Below are positions 40,830 through 50,321 of a stretch of DNA of 64,000 nucleotides, in pieces. Within the stretch, counting starts at the first letter, position 1; each line of letters opens with the position of its first letter. The stretch is from positions 62,001 to 126,000 of the forward strand of contig NZ_QORI02000004.1 in NCBI RefSeq assembly GCF_003325755.1, in the 5' to 3' direction. The stretch is from Pseudomonas sp. SST3. Lineage in GTDB: Bacteria > Pseudomonadota > Gammaproteobacteria > Pseudomonadales > Pseudomonadaceae. The translations under genes were made by a program, and so were the position numbers. Under the pieces are notes generated by a model. It searched no databases, had not been told where the DNA came from, and was given only the letters and a program-made list of their open reading frames with translations.

Positions 40830-43800
40830 ATGAATAGCCCCGAGCCGTCCACGCCGAAGAACACCCGTCTGGCCCGGAGCACGCTGGATTATCCCGTGGT
40901 TGGCATCGGCGCCTCGGCGGGTGGCCTGAAAGCGCTGATAACCTTTTTCGAGCAGATGCCCAGCGATTGCGGCATGGCCTTCGTGGTCATCATGCATCTG
41001 TCGCCCAAGCATGAAAGCAATGCGGACAAGATCCTCCAGAACGCTACCCGGATGCGCGTGCTGCAAGTCAACCAACCGGTGCCCATCGAGCAAAACCACG
41101 TATACGTGATACCGCCGGCGATGGATCTGTCGATGAATGATGGCTATCTGCGCCTGATGAAACCCACCCGCGAACGCGGGCCGCAGGTGGCCATCGATCT
41201 GTTCTTCCGCGCACTGGCCGATGTCCACCATACCCACGCGGTAGGCATTGTGCTTTCTGGCAGCGGTGCAGATGGCTCGGTCGGGCTCTCGCGCATCAAG
41301 GAACAAGGCGGCATCACCCTGGCGCAGAGCCCGGAAGATGCCGAGTATGATTCGATGCCGCTCAGCGCCATCGAAACCGGAATGGTCGATATCGTACTGC
41401 CGGTGGCGGAGATGCCGCAGCGGCTGGTGGAGCTGGCGCTCAATCTGAAAGCGCTGCTCGCGCAGCAGCAACCGATCCCCTCGCCCGGCGAAAGTGAGCA
41501 GGCAGGCGAGAACCAAGGCGAGTTCGAGCACGCCCAGGCCCATAGCCAGTCCAAAACCAGCGAGCGGGCGCTGCAGGAGATACTCGCGTCGCTTCGCACC
41601 CGCACCGGCCATGACTTCCGGCACTATAAGCTCGCGACCGTACTGCGCCGCATCGAGCGACGGATGCAGGTCAACGCCCTGCGGGACATGCCCAGCTACT
41701 CGAGATACCTGCAAGAACGTCCCGAGGAGACCCCTGCACTGCTGGCGGACATGCTGATTGGCGTGACCAATTTTTTCCGCGATCGGGAAGCGTTCGAGGC
41801 GCTGGAACGCGACGTGGTTCCGGCGCTGTTCGAGCAGAAGGCAGACTCCGAGGACAAGTCCCTGCGGATCTGGTCCGCGGCATGCTCGTCTGGAGAGGAG
41901 GCGTACTCGCTGGCCATACTCTTTGCTGATCAAGCCCACGTCAGCGGGCCCGGCGCCGAAGTCCATCTACAAGTATTCGCCACCGATATCGACGATCGCT
42001 CGCTGGAGGCCGCTCGCGCCGGGATCTATCCCGAAGCCATCGTGACTGATGTCGCACCCACCCGCTTGCGTCAATACTTCGTCAAAGAACAGAGCCACTA
42101 CCGCATGCAGAAGGAGCTGCGTGAACACATCCTGTTCGCGCGTCACAACATCCTTCGAGACCCGCCGTTCTCCCGGCTCGATCTCATCTCGTGCCGCAAT
42201 CTGATGATCTACCTCGACCGGGACATCCAGATCGAAGTACTGCGCATGTTCCACTTTGCGCTCAACCCCGGCGGCTACCTGTTCCTAGGCAGCTCCGAAA
42301 CGGCGGATGCCTGCAGTCAGCTGTTCGAGCCGGTGGACAAGAAGAACCGCATCTACCGGGCGAAAAATGTCGGTTCCAATCTCCGCCGCACGCCCGCAGG
42401 CCCATTCCAGCCAATCAACGCTACTCCGCTGAACACGGCGCCACGCAGCGAACCGCCCAGGCGCAACCGGAAGTTCTCCTTTGCTGATGTGCATCAGCGG
42501 GCGCTTGAGCAGTACGCCCCGCCCAGCGTGATCGTCAATCACGAAGCCGAGATCGTACACATGTCCGACCGGGCCGGAAATTTCCTGCGCTATGTCGGCG
42601 GCGAGCCATCGCTGAACCTGACGACGCTGGTCCATCCGCAACTCCGCCTCGAGCTACGCACGGCGCTCTACCAGGCCACCCACACGGGTAAAAGCATCGA
42701 GGCGCGGCGGGTACAGCTGGAGCGCGACGGCCGGCACTATTACGTGAACATGGTGGTGCGACCGTTCCGCGATAACGAAGCTGGTGGCCAGTACATGCTC
42801 GTAATCTTCGATGAAGTCGAAGACACCATGGACAGCAACACGCCAGCAAAATTTGATACCAAAGACAGCGTACTCACCCAGCTGGAAGCCGAACTGCAGC
42901 AGACCAAGGAACAGCTGCAAGTGACGATGGAGCACTCGGAAACCTCCACCGAGGAGCTGCGTGCCTCTAACGAGGAGCTGCAGGCGATCAATGAAGAGCT
43001 GCGCTCGGCCACTGAGGAGCTGGAGACCAGCAAGGAAGAGCTGCAATCGATCAACGAAGAGCTCACCACGGTCAACTTCGAGCTCAAGACCAAGGTCGAT
43101 GAAACGAGCAAAATCAACGACGACCTGCAGAATCTGATCTCCTCGACCGACATCGCCACGCTTTTCGTCGATCGCAGGATGCGCATCAAGTGGTTCACCC
43201 CTCGAGTGCGCGACATTTTCAACGTGATCGGCAACGACGCCGGACGTTCGCTGCTGGATATCACCCATCGCCTCGATTATCCGCAGCTGCACACGGACGC
43301 CATCGAGGCGTTCGAAGCGCTCCATCTGGTCGAGCGCGAGGTCGGCAGCCGTGATGGGGAGCGTTGGTACCTCGCGCGACTTCTGCCGTATCGGACGCTG
43401 GATGATCGTATCCAGGGCGCGGTCCTGACCTTCATTGACATCACCGACCGCCGCCGCGCCGAAGAGAGGGTGCGTGCCGGCGAGGCCCATTTGAAGCTAT
43501 TGGCGCAGAGCACCAAGGGCTACGCCATCATCACCCTGGACTGCGACGGCATCATCACCACCTGGAACGTTGGCGCCGAACACATCTTCGGCTACACCGA
43601 GCAAGAAATGATCGGTCAGTGCATCGACATGATCTACACCGCGGCGGACCGCCTGAACGGAGTGCCGGAAGCCGAGCGCAAACGCGCATTGGAGCAGGGG
43701 CAGGCCGCCGACGAAAGATGGCATATGCGCCGGGATGGCACGCAGTGCTTCTTCAGTGGCCTGGTCAATCCGCTGGTGGACCAGGCCGGAAAGGTGACAG

Positions 43801-44999
43801 GTTTCGCCAAGATTGCCCGCGACGTGACTGAGGATCGCCAGCGTAGCAACGATCAGCAAAGCGAGCTGGAAATCATCCAGGCAGCCAATCAGCAAAAAGA
43901 CCAGTTCTTTGCGGTGCTTTCCCATGAGCTCAAGCACCCGCTCAATCTTATCCAGCTCAACACCGATCTGATCTCACGCTCCCAGGCGGCCAAAAGCGCA
44001 CCAGGCCTGAGCAAGGCCACCCAGGCGATCCAGAACGCCGTGCGCAGCCAGTCGCGGATTATCGACGATCTGATGGACGTCTCTCGCATCCGTACCGGCA
44101 AGCTCAAACTCAACTTCACCACGCTGCAGTACCAGGACGTGCTCAAGGGTATCGAAGCAGTGTTCGGCCCACTGGCCCGGGCCGAAGGCGTTAGCTTCGA
44201 AACGTTCAAGCCAGAGCAGCCCATTTTTGTCTACGCCGATGCCACGCGGCTCGAACAGATCATCTGGAACCTGCTGAACAACGCCTGGAAGTTCACCAAA
44301 GGCGGCGAGCGCATCTGCATGCAACTCGAGCGCGATGGTGACCAGGCCCGGCTGGACGTGATCGATACCGGCGAAGGGATTTCCGCCGATTTTCTGCCTA
44401 AGGTCTTCGACATGTTCGGCCAAGCCGAAATGCAGCACGCCCAGCGCTCCAAGCATGGCCTGGGGATCGGCCTCGCCCTGGTCAAGCAGCTGGTGGAGGC
44501 ACACGGTGGCCGTATCGATGCGTTCTCCGAAGGGCTTCGCCGAGGCGCGCGCTTCAGTGTCTGGCTGCCGATGCATTTGCAGACCGAACTGGAGCTCAGC
44601 GAGCTAGCCAACGCCAGCGAGGCCGGCGGACTGGCCGGCATCCGCATTCTGCTGGTGGACGACTCACCGGACATCCTCGACACCATGTGCGAATTGCTGG
44701 AAAGCGAAGGTGCCATCGTGACCACCGCAGGCGGCGGTGCGCAGGGCATCGAGCAGGCCGAGACCACTCGCTTCGATGTGATCGTCTCCGATATCGGTAT
44801 GCCGGTCATCGACGGCCACAAGATGATGACCGAGATACGCCGCGGCACCACCAATGCCGAGACCCCGAGCATCGCCCTGACCGGTTACGGGACCCTGCGC
44901 GACGTGGAAACTGCCAAGGCCGCAGGCTTTACCCTGCATCTGCGCAAGCCGATCGACCTGCAGGCGCTGATCGACGCCGTGACCCAGGCGGTGCATTAG
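40830..44999 (+). CDS. CheB-CheR-PAS hybrid sensor histidine kinase
   Basis: The protein of about 1389 residues joins a CheB methylesterase domain (about 22-210; catalytic Ser29, His56 and Asp148 present), a CheR methyltransferase domain (about 245-510), a PAS-like domain (570-670), a long Glu-rich coiled coil (680-775), two further PAS domains (775-1010), a HisKA domain with His1032 in SHELKHPLN, an HATPase domain and a C-terminal receiver with phospho-acceptor Asp1321. There is no transmembrane helix, so it is cytoplasmic. The ATG at 40830 follows GAGG; upstream ATGs at 40779 and 40803 lack it. No other chemotaxis gene adjoins it, so its methylation target is unknown. Confidence 0.92.
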   Translation: MNSPEPSTPKNTRLARSTLDYPVVGIGASAGGLKALITFFEQMPSDCGMAFVVIMHLSPKHESNADKILQNATRMRVLQVNQPVPIEQNHVYVIPPAMDLSMNDGYLRLMKPTRERGPQVAIDLFFRALADVHHTHAVGIVLSGSGADGSVGLSRIKEQGGITLAQSPEDAEYDSMPLSAIETGMVDIVLPVAEMPQRLVELALNLKALLAQQQPIPSPGESEQAGENQGEFEHAQAHSQSKTSERALQEILASLRTRTGHDFRHYKLATVLRRIERRMQVNALRDMPSYSRYLQERPEETPALLADMLIGVTNFFRDREAFEALERDVVPALFEQKADSEDKSLRIWSAACSSGEEAYSLAILFADQAHVSGPGAEVHLQVFATDIDDRSLEAARAGIYPEAIVTDVAPTRLRQYFVKEQSHYRMQKELREHILFARHNILRDPPFSRLDLISCRNLMIYLDRDIQIEVLRMFHFALNPGGYLFLGSSETADACSQLFEPVDKKNRIYRAKNVGSNLRRTPAGPFQPINATPLNTAPRSEPPRRNRKFSFADVHQRALEQYAPPSVIVNHEAEIVHMSDRAGNFLRYVGGEPSLNLTTLVHPQLRLELRTALYQATHTGKSIEARRVQLERDGRHYYVNMVVRPFRDNEAGGQYMLVIFDEVEDTMDSNTPAKFDTKDSVLTQLEAELQQTKEQLQVTMEHSETSTEELRASNEELQAINEELRSATEELETSKEELQSINEELTTVNFELKTKVDETSKINDDLQNLISSTDIATLFVDRRMRIKWFTPRVRDIFNVIGNDAGRSLLDITHRLDYPQLHTDAIEAFEALHLVEREVGSRDGERWYLARLLPYRTLDDRIQGAVLTFIDITDRRRAEERVRAGEAHLKLLAQSTKGYAIITLDCDGIITTWNVGAEHIFGYTEQEMIGQCIDMIYTAADRLNGVPEAERKRALEQGQAADERWHMRRDGTQCFFSGLVNPLVDQAGKVTGFAKIARDVTEDRQRSNDQQSELEIIQAANQQKDQFFAVLSHELKHPLNLIQLNTDLISRSQAAKSAPGLSKATQAIQNAVRSQSRIIDDLMDVSRIRTGKLKLNFTTLQYQDVLKGIEAVFGPLARAEGVSFETFKPEQPIFVYADATRLEQIIWNLLNNAWKFTKGGERICMQLERDGDQARLDVIDTGEGISADFLPKVFDMFGQAEMQHAQRSKHGLGIGLALVKQLVEAHGGRIDAFSEGLRRGARFSVWLPMHLQTELELSELANASEAGGLAGIRILLVDDSPDILDTMCELLESEGAIVTTAGGGAQGIEQAETTRFDVIVSDIGMPVIDGHKMMTEIRRGTTNAETPSIALTGYGTLRDVETAKAAGFTLHLRKPIDLQALIDAVTQAVH

Positions 45000-45025
45000 A
45001 TGCAGCACGCCACGGCTCGCTCTTC

Positions 45026-45048
45026 GTAGGAGCGAGCTTGCTCGCGAT
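45026..45048. repeat. classical Pseudomonas REP element
   Basis: GTAGGAGCGAGCTTGCTCGC followed by GAT is the common pseudomonad REP. With the preceding GCTCGCTC it forms a hairpin between the converging sensor kinase and phhR genes and may serve as a terminator. Confidence 0.8.
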
Positions 45049-45081
45049 CCGGGGCGTTTATTGCGCCGCAATTTTGCAGCC

Positions 45082-46638
45082 TCAACCCTCCTTGCCAATC
45101 CCATACTCACGCAGCTTGTTGGCAATGGTGGTGTGTGAAACGCCCAGGCGCTTGCCCAGCAGGCGGCTGCTCGGGTGACGCTGGTAAAGCGCCTCCAGCA
45201 CCGCCTTCTCGAAGCGCCCGACGATGCCATTCAGATCGCCCTCCAGGGAGAACTCGCCCAGTGGCTTTGGCGTACCGTAGTCCGGCAAGCGTATGTGTTC
45301 CGGTTTGATCACCCCGGCCTCGCACAGCGAAACCGCCTGAAACAGGGTGTTCTCCAGCTGCCGCACATTGCCCGGCCAGTGGTAGGCGGCCAGCCGTTCC
45401 AGCGCCTGCGCTGACAGGCTCGGCAGGGCGCAACCGATCTGCCGGCTGGCCTGATCGAGAAAGTGCAGCGCCAATGGCTCCAGCCCATCCAGGCACTCGC
45501 GAAGTGGCGGAATATGCAGCGACAGCACGTTGAGGCGGTGATAAAGATCCTGGCGGAATTCTCCCTTGGCACAGAGTTCGGACAGGTCCAGCTGAGTCGC
45601 GCAGATCACCCGCACGTCCAGGTAGACCTCCTCGTCGCTGCCGACCCGACGGAAGCAGCCGTCCTGGAGAAAGCGGACCAGCTTGGCCTGCAACCGCGCG
45701 CTCATCTCGCCCACGCCATCGAGAAACAGCGTGCCACCCGAGGTCAGCTCCAACAGGCCGAGCTTGCCTTCGGGACGTGCGCCTTCGAAGGCGCCCGGGC
45801 CATAGCCGAACAGCTCGGTCTCGGCCATGGATTCCGGCAGGCCGGCGCAGTTCAGCGCCATGAACGGCGATTGCCCGCGCGGGCTGGACAGATGGCAGGC
45901 ACGCGCGAGCAGCTCCTTGCCGGTGCCGGTCTCGCCTTCGATCAACAGCGGCGCGTCCAGCGGGGCCATGCGCCGGGCTTCACGGACCACGGCGGCCATT
46001 ACCTTCGAGCTCTGGAAAATGCTGTCGAACCCGCGCAGCTCCTGCTTGCGCACGTTGTAGATGCGCTCGCCGACGCGGTCGGCACGATGCAACGTGAGGA
46101 CCGCGCCGGCCAGCGCCTCACTGTCGTCGTGCTCCGATTGCAGCGGGGCGATATCGGCGAGGAATACATCGCCCTTGATGGTCACTCGCAGGCCGTTGAT
46201 ACGCGCCTTGTTTGCCCGCACCAGCTCCGGCAAGTCGAAATCCTCGGCGTAGCGCGACAGGCTCATGCCCGGCACCTCATCCACCCGCACGCCGAGCAGC
46301 TGCGCCGCCGCGCGGTTGGCGGCAACAATGGCGCCAGCCATGTCGATGGACAGCACCGGAAATTCCAGTGCGCCGAGCAGCGCATTAAGTTCCAGCGAAT
46401 GTCGTTCGCTGGGCATCAACCCGACCTTGCGCACTTCGAACACGCCTTGCAACGCCTCGATTTTTGGCCGCAGCGCCTGCAGCTGCAGGTTCATCAGGTT
46501 GGGGCAATGCAAGTAGACCGCATTGCCGTGCTCGCCGCCGACTTCGCCGCGCGCCACGTTGATGCCGTAATCCACCAGCAGCTCGAGCATGTCCCGAAGA
46601 ATGCCGATGCGGTTCTGGCAAAGAATCTTGATACGCAT
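45082..46638 (-). CDS. phhR: PhhR, TyrR-family regulator of aromatic amino acid catabolism
   Basis: PhhR activates phhABC and related genes in response to phenylalanine and tyrosine. The 518-residue protein has an ACT domain (about 1-75), a PAS domain (80-150), an AAA+ domain (about 205-430) with Walker A GETGTGKE, and a Fis-type helix-turn-helix at the C terminus. The sigma54-contact loop, GAFTGA in true sigma54 activators, reads GAFEGA, fitting the sigma70 action known for TyrR/PhhR. It is divergent from phhA, with an A-rich AACAACAA leader. Confidence 0.95.
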   Translation of the reverse strand: MRIKILCQNRIGILRDMLELLVDYGINVARGEVGGEHGNAVYLHCPNLMNLQLQALRPKIEALQGVFEVRKVGLMPSERHSLELNALLGALEFPVLSIDMAGAIVAANRAAAQLLGVRVDEVPGMSLSRYAEDFDLPELVRANKARINGLRVTIKGDVFLADIAPLQSEHDDSEALAGAVLTLHRADRVGERIYNVRKQELRGFDSIFQSSKVMAAVVREARRMAPLDAPLLIEGETGTGKELLARACHLSSPRGQSPFMALNCAGLPESMAETELFGYGPGAFEGARPEGKLGLLELTSGGTLFLDGVGEMSARLQAKLVRFLQDGCFRRVGSDEEVYLDVRVICATQLDLSELCAKGEFRQDLYHRLNVLSLHIPPLRECLDGLEPLALHFLDQASRQIGCALPSLSAQALERLAAYHWPGNVRQLENTLFQAVSLCEAGVIKPEHIRLPDYGTPKPLGEFSLEGDLNGIVGRFEKAVLEALYQRHPSSRLLGKRLGVSHTTIANKLREYGIGKEG

Positions 46639-46656
46639 GGAAGGGTGCCTTTGGGC

Positions 46657-46664
46657 TTGTTGTT
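46657..46664 (-). promoter_or_regulatory. A-rich AAnAAnAA (Crc/Hfq-like) motif, phhR leader
   Basis: On the minus strand this reads AACAACAA, 18 bases before the phhR start codon. Confidence 0.4.
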
Positions 46665-46696
46665 ATGACCGGCGTCGGACTTTTTGCGGATCGCCG

Positions 46697-46710
46697 TTGA
46701 TTTTCGTCAA
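46697..46710. promoter_or_regulatory. ANR/DNR-like box between phhR and phhA
   Basis: TTGATTTTCGTCAA matches TTGAT-N4-ATCAA at nine of ten positions, in the divergent phhR/phhA promoter region. It is the only such site found outside the denitrification block. Its function is unproven. Confidence 0.4.
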
Positions 46711-46864
46711 GATTATTTGACAGTGATGAGGGCGAGCAAGGCGATTTTCATGCAATCGCGCCACATCGTAATCATTTCGTTACGGACAACCGGGGCGAAC
46801 TGCGGCAAACCGGCCGCGCACGGCTCGTCATACGGGACTCAACGCGATCAGATGAGGCATCCAT

Positions 46865-46872
46865 AACAACAA
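46865..46872 (+). promoter_or_regulatory. A-rich AAnAAnAA (Crc/Hfq-like) motif, phhA leader
   Basis: AACAACAA lies 33 bases before the phhA start, further than in the other genes, but in a likely untranslated leader. Confidence 0.4.
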
Positions 46873-46904
46873 GACTCACGCGGCCATCCCGCTCAGGAGG
46901 TCAG

Positions 46905-47690
46905 ATGAAAGCTACGAAATACGTCGCCCGCGAACCGGATGCGCAAGGCCGGATTCACTACCCGGACGCCGAACATGCTGTCTGGCAGACCCTCATCGAA
47001 CGCCAGCTGAAGCTGCTCGACGGCCGCGCCTGCCAGGAGTACCTGGATGGCATCGAACAGCTCGCCCTGCCCCGTGATCGCATCCCTCAATTGGACGAGA
47101 TCAATCGAGTGCTGCAAGTCACCACTGGCTGGCAAGTGGCACGGGTACCCGCCTTGATTCCCTTCCAGACCTTTTTTGAACTGCTGGCGAGCAAACGCTT
47201 TCCGGTGGCCACCTTCATCCGAACCCCGGAAGAGCTGGACTACCTGCAGGAGCCGGACATCTTCCATGAGATCTTCGGCCACTGCCCGCTGCTGACCAAC
47301 CCCTGGTTCGCCGAATTCACCCACACCTATGGCCAGCTTGGCCTTAAGGCGAGCAAGGAAGAACGCGTCTATCTGGCCCGGCTGTACTGGATGACCATCG
47401 AGTTCGGCCTTGTGGATACAGCCGCCGGCCGGCGCATCTATGGCGGTGGCATCCTCTCCTCGCCGAAGGAAACGCTCTACAGCCTGTCCGACGCCCCCGA
47501 GCACCAAACATTCGACGTGGTCGAAGCCATGCGCACGCCGTATCGCATCGACATCCTGCAGCCGGTGTACTTCGTTCTACCGGAACTCAAACGGCTGTTC
47601 GATGTGGCCCACGAAGACATCATGGCCCACGTGCGCAAGGCCATGCAGCTGGGCCTGCATCAGCCGAAGTTTCCGCCAAAAGCGGCGTAG
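46905..47690 (+). CDS. phhA: phenylalanine 4-monooxygenase
   Basis: PhhA hydroxylates phenylalanine to tyrosine with O2 and tetrahydropterin, using a mononuclear non-heme iron. The 261-residue protein has the iron ligands His121, His126 (HEIFGHCP) and Glu166 and the usual size of bacterial single-domain enzymes. AGGAGGT precedes the ATG. It starts the phhABC operon; the pterin dehydratase and aminotransferase genes follow, and phhR is divergent. Confidence 0.97.
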   Translation: MKATKYVAREPDAQGRIHYPDAEHAVWQTLIERQLKLLDGRACQEYLDGIEQLALPRDRIPQLDEINRVLQVTTGWQVARVPALIPFQTFFELLASKRFPVATFIRTPEELDYLQEPDIFHEIFGHCPLLTNPWFAEFTHTYGQLGLKASKEERVYLARLYWMTIEFGLVDTAAGRRIYGGGILSSPKETLYSLSDAPEHQTFDVVEAMRTPYRIDILQPVYFVLPELKRLFDVAHEDIMAHVRKAMQLGLHQPKFPPKAA

Positions 47691-47741
47691 GGTAGAAAAC
47701 TGCGAAGCATTTTCCACGCGTTGGTCCGGCCGCCACCAATC

Positions 47742-47852
47742 CGTAGGGTGGATGACGCCGAAGGCTCATCCACCGACCACGACGAGGCCTCTTCGCAACG
47801 TGGCGGACCGAACCCGACGCGTGGACAAGCCTCCGGCGTTGTCCACCCTACG
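47742..47852. repeat. 111-base repeat with CGTAGGGTGGA/TCCACCCTACG ends
   Basis: Between phhA and phhB lies a segment whose ends are inverted repeats (CGTAGGGTGGA at the left, TCCACCCTACG at the right) and which holds smaller inner palindromes (GGATGACGCCGAAGGCTCATCC and GTGGACAAGCC/GGCGTTGTCCAC in part). It is a relative of the short GTAGGGTGG palindrome family, here lying inside an operon. Confidence 0.6.
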
Positions 47853-47891
47853 CTGCTTAACTCTTATGACCCTCACCACAAGGACCAAACC

Positions 47892-48248
47892 ATGACTGCT
47901 CTCACCCAAGCCCACTGCGAAGCCTGCCGCGCCGATGCACCGAAGGTCTCCGATGATGAACTGGCCGAGCTGATCAAGCAGATCCCGGACTGGAATATCG
48001 AAACCCGCGATGGCCACATGGAGCTGGAGAAAGTTTTCCTGTTCAAGAACTTCCGCCACGCCCTGGCCTTCACCAATGCCGTTGGCGAAATTGCCGAAGC
48101 CGAAGGTCACCATCCAGGTCTGCTCACCGAGTGGGGCAAGGTCACCGTCACCTGGTGGAGCCACTCGATCAAGGGCCTGCATCGCAACGACTTCATCATG
48201 GCCGCGCGCACCGACGAGGTCGCCAAAACCGCTGAGGGCCGCAAGTGA
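47892..48248 (+). CDS. phhB: pterin-4a-carbinolamine dehydratase
   Basis: PhhB regenerates the pterin cofactor used by PhhA. The 118-residue protein has the family fold with the catalytic histidines in EGHHPGLL (about residues 71-78) and the conserved [15 protein letters not shown] segment. AAGGACC lies before the ATG at 47892; an upstream extension in the same frame only reads through the intergenic repeat. It overlaps phhC by four bases. Confidence 0.95.
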   Translation: MTALTQAHCEACRADAPKVSDDELAELIKQIPDWNIETRDGHMELEKVFLFKNFRHALAFTNAVGEIAEAEGHHPGLLTEWGKVTVTWWSHSIKGLHRNDFIMAARTDEVAKTAEGRK

Positions 48249-49441
48249 AGCATTTCAGCGATGTCGCTCGGGTCCCCGGCGATCCGATTCTGGGGCTACT
48301 CGACGCCTACCGCGCCGATCCGAACCCGGCCAAGCTCGATCTGGGTGTCGGCGTCTACAAGGACGCGCTGGGCCTGACACCCATTCCCAAGGCGGTCAAG
48401 CTGGCCGAGCAGCGGCTGATCGACAGCGAAGCGACCAAGAGCTACATCGGTGGGCATGGCGACCCGCTGTTCGGTGAGCAGTTGCTGCGCCTGGTGCTCG
48501 GCGAAGACTCGCCTGCCTTGATCGAAAGTCGTGCCGGCTGCACCCAGACACCCGGCGGCACCGGCGCACTGCGGCTGGCTGGCGACTTCATCGCCAAGTG
48601 CCTGCCGGGTCGCAGCCTCTGGCTCAGCGACCCTACCTGGCCAATCCACGAAACCCTGTTCGCCGCAGCTCGGCTCAAGGTCGAGCACTACCCCTACGTG
48701 AACGCGCAGAACCAGCTGGATGTGCCGGCGATGCTCGCCGCGCTGGAGCACATTCCGGCTGGCGACGTGGTGTTGCTGCACGCCTGCTGCCACAACCCCA
48801 CCGGTTACGACCTGGACCAAGACGACTGGCGCCAAGTGCTGGACATCGTCCGCAAGCGTGAGCTGCTGCCATTGTTCGACTTCGCCTACCAGGGCTTCGG
48901 CGACGGCCTGGACGAAGACGCATGGGCTGTGCGGCTGTTCGTCGAGGCGCTGCCGGAAGTGCTGATCACCAGTTCCTGCTCAAAGAACTTCGGGCTCTAT
49001 CGTGAGCGCACCGGTGCGCTGATCGCGGTTACCGGCGATAACCAGTCTCTAATCGACGTACGCAGCCAGTTCGCTTCGGTGGCACGTAACCTCTGGTCGA
49101 CGCCGCCGTCGCATGGTGCCGCCGTGGTGGCAACTATTCTGGCTAACAGTGAGCTGCGCCAGCTCTGGCAACAGGAAGTCGCGGCCAAGCGAGAGCGCAT
49201 CGCTGGGTTGCGCCAGGGGCTGGTAGAAGCCCTCGCGCCGCACGGACTGGCCGAGCGTTTCGCGCATATCGCGCGCCAACGCGGCATGTTTTCCTACACC
49301 GGCCTGACCGCCGAGCAGGTGTTGCGCCTGCGAGCCGAGGACGCCGTGTATCTGGTGGAAAGTGGCCGCGCCAACATTGCCGGGCTGGATGCCGAACGCC
49401 TGGACCAGCTGGCCCAGGCTATCGCGCGGGTCGTGCGATGA
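48245..49441 (+). CDS. phhC: aromatic amino acid aminotransferase
   Basis: This PLP-dependent class I aminotransferase converts tyrosine and phenylalanine to their 2-oxo acids. The 398 residues include the PLP lysine in [14 protein letters not shown], the [11 protein letters not shown] motif and the substrate-carboxylate arginine near the C terminus (SGRANIAGL). It is four-base coupled to phhB and ends head-on against the DJ-1 gene, with the two stop codons abutting and no space for a separate terminator. Confidence 0.95.
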   Translation: MKHFSDVARVPGDPILGLLDAYRADPNPAKLDLGVGVYKDALGLTPIPKAVKLAEQRLIDSEATKSYIGGHGDPLFGEQLLRLVLGEDSPALIESRAGCTQTPGGTGALRLAGDFIAKCLPGRSLWLSDPTWPIHETLFAAARLKVEHYPYVNAQNQLDVPAMLAALEHIPAGDVVLLHACCHNPTGYDLDQDDWRQVLDIVRKRELLPLFDFAYQGFGDGLDEDAWAVRLFVEALPEVLITSSCSKNFGLYRERTGALIAVTGDNQSLIDVRSQFASVARNLWSTPPSHGAAVVATILANSELRQLWQQEVAAKRERIAGLRQGLVEALAPHGLAERFAHIARQRGMFSYTGLTAEQVLRLRAEDAVYLVESGRANIAGLDAERLDQLAQAIARVVR

Positions 49442-50125
49442 TCAGCCGGCCTTCAGCAGTTTGAGCAGCTCCCGCGCGCCCTCTTCGGACGATGCGGGAT
49501 TCTGCCCGGTGATCAGCAGGCCATCGACCAGCACGTAGGACGACCAGTCCGGCCCCTTGCTGTACTCACCGCCAAGCGCCTTGAGTTTATCCTCCAGCAG
49601 AAAGGGCACCACCTCGGTGAGCTGCACGGCTTCCTCCTCGGTGTTGGTGAAACCGGTCACGCGCTTGCCCTTGACCAGATATTCCCCGTCCTCGCCACGA
49701 ACCCCGACCAGTGCCGCCGGCGCGTGACAGACTGCCGCCACCGGCTTGCCCGCTTTGATGAAGGACTCGATCAACGCGATCGATGTCTGGCTGGTGGAGA
49801 GGTCCCACATCGGGCCGTGGCCACCCGGATAGAACACCGCATCGAAGTCCGCCGCGGACACGTCGTCCAGCGTGCGGGTGTTGGCCAACAGCGACTTGCC
49901 TTCGGCATCGTCCTTGAAACGCTGGGTCGCCGCGGTTTGCGCATCGGCCTCGTCGCTCTTGGGGTCCAGCGGCGGCTGACCGCCCTTGGGTGACGCCAGG
50001 ACGATCTCGGCGCCGGCGTCCTTGAATACGTAATAAGGCGCAGCGAATTCCTCAAGCCAGAAACCGGTGGGTTTGCCGGTGTTGCCGAGCTTGTCGTGAG
50101 AGGTGAGCACGATGAGGATTTTCAT
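49442..50125 (-). CDS. DJ-1/PfpI family protein (Hsp31-like)
   Basis: This 227-residue protein has the DJ-1/PfpI fold with the nucleophilic elbow Cys133-His134 in AAVCHAPAALVG and the YPGGHGPMWDL segment of class I glutamine-amidotransferase-like proteins of the Hsp31/YhbO group. Members act as glyoxalase III or stress proteins; the activity of this one cannot be told. AGGAGA precedes the ATG at 50125. It converges on phhC with no gap. Confidence 0.9.
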   Translation of the reverse strand: MKILIVLTSHDKLGNTGKPTGFWLEEFAAPYYVFKDAGAEIVLASPKGGQPPLDPKSDEADAQTAATQRFKDDAEGKSLLANTRTLDDVSAADFDAVFYPGGHGPMWDLSTSQTSIALIESFIKAGKPVAAVCHAPAALVGVRGEDGEYLVKGKRVTGFTNTEEEAVQLTEVVPFLLEDKLKALGGEYSKGPDWSSYVLVDGLLITGQNPASSEEGARELLKLLKAG

Positions 50126-50321
50126 GGGGTCTCCTGTGATCCGAGGCCCTTCGAATGCGGGCCGTGGTTCATGTCGACCATGGGGGTGGGGAATGGGTCA
50201 ATAGCATTGGCCGCAGCCAAAGCCGCGACACCCGCTGCCTCTCTGCTTTTCGTATGGGCAAGCTTTGGCCGCGAAGTATTCAGCTTATCCATCCGACCCG
50301 TTTGCCGAGTGGGCTAGAGCA

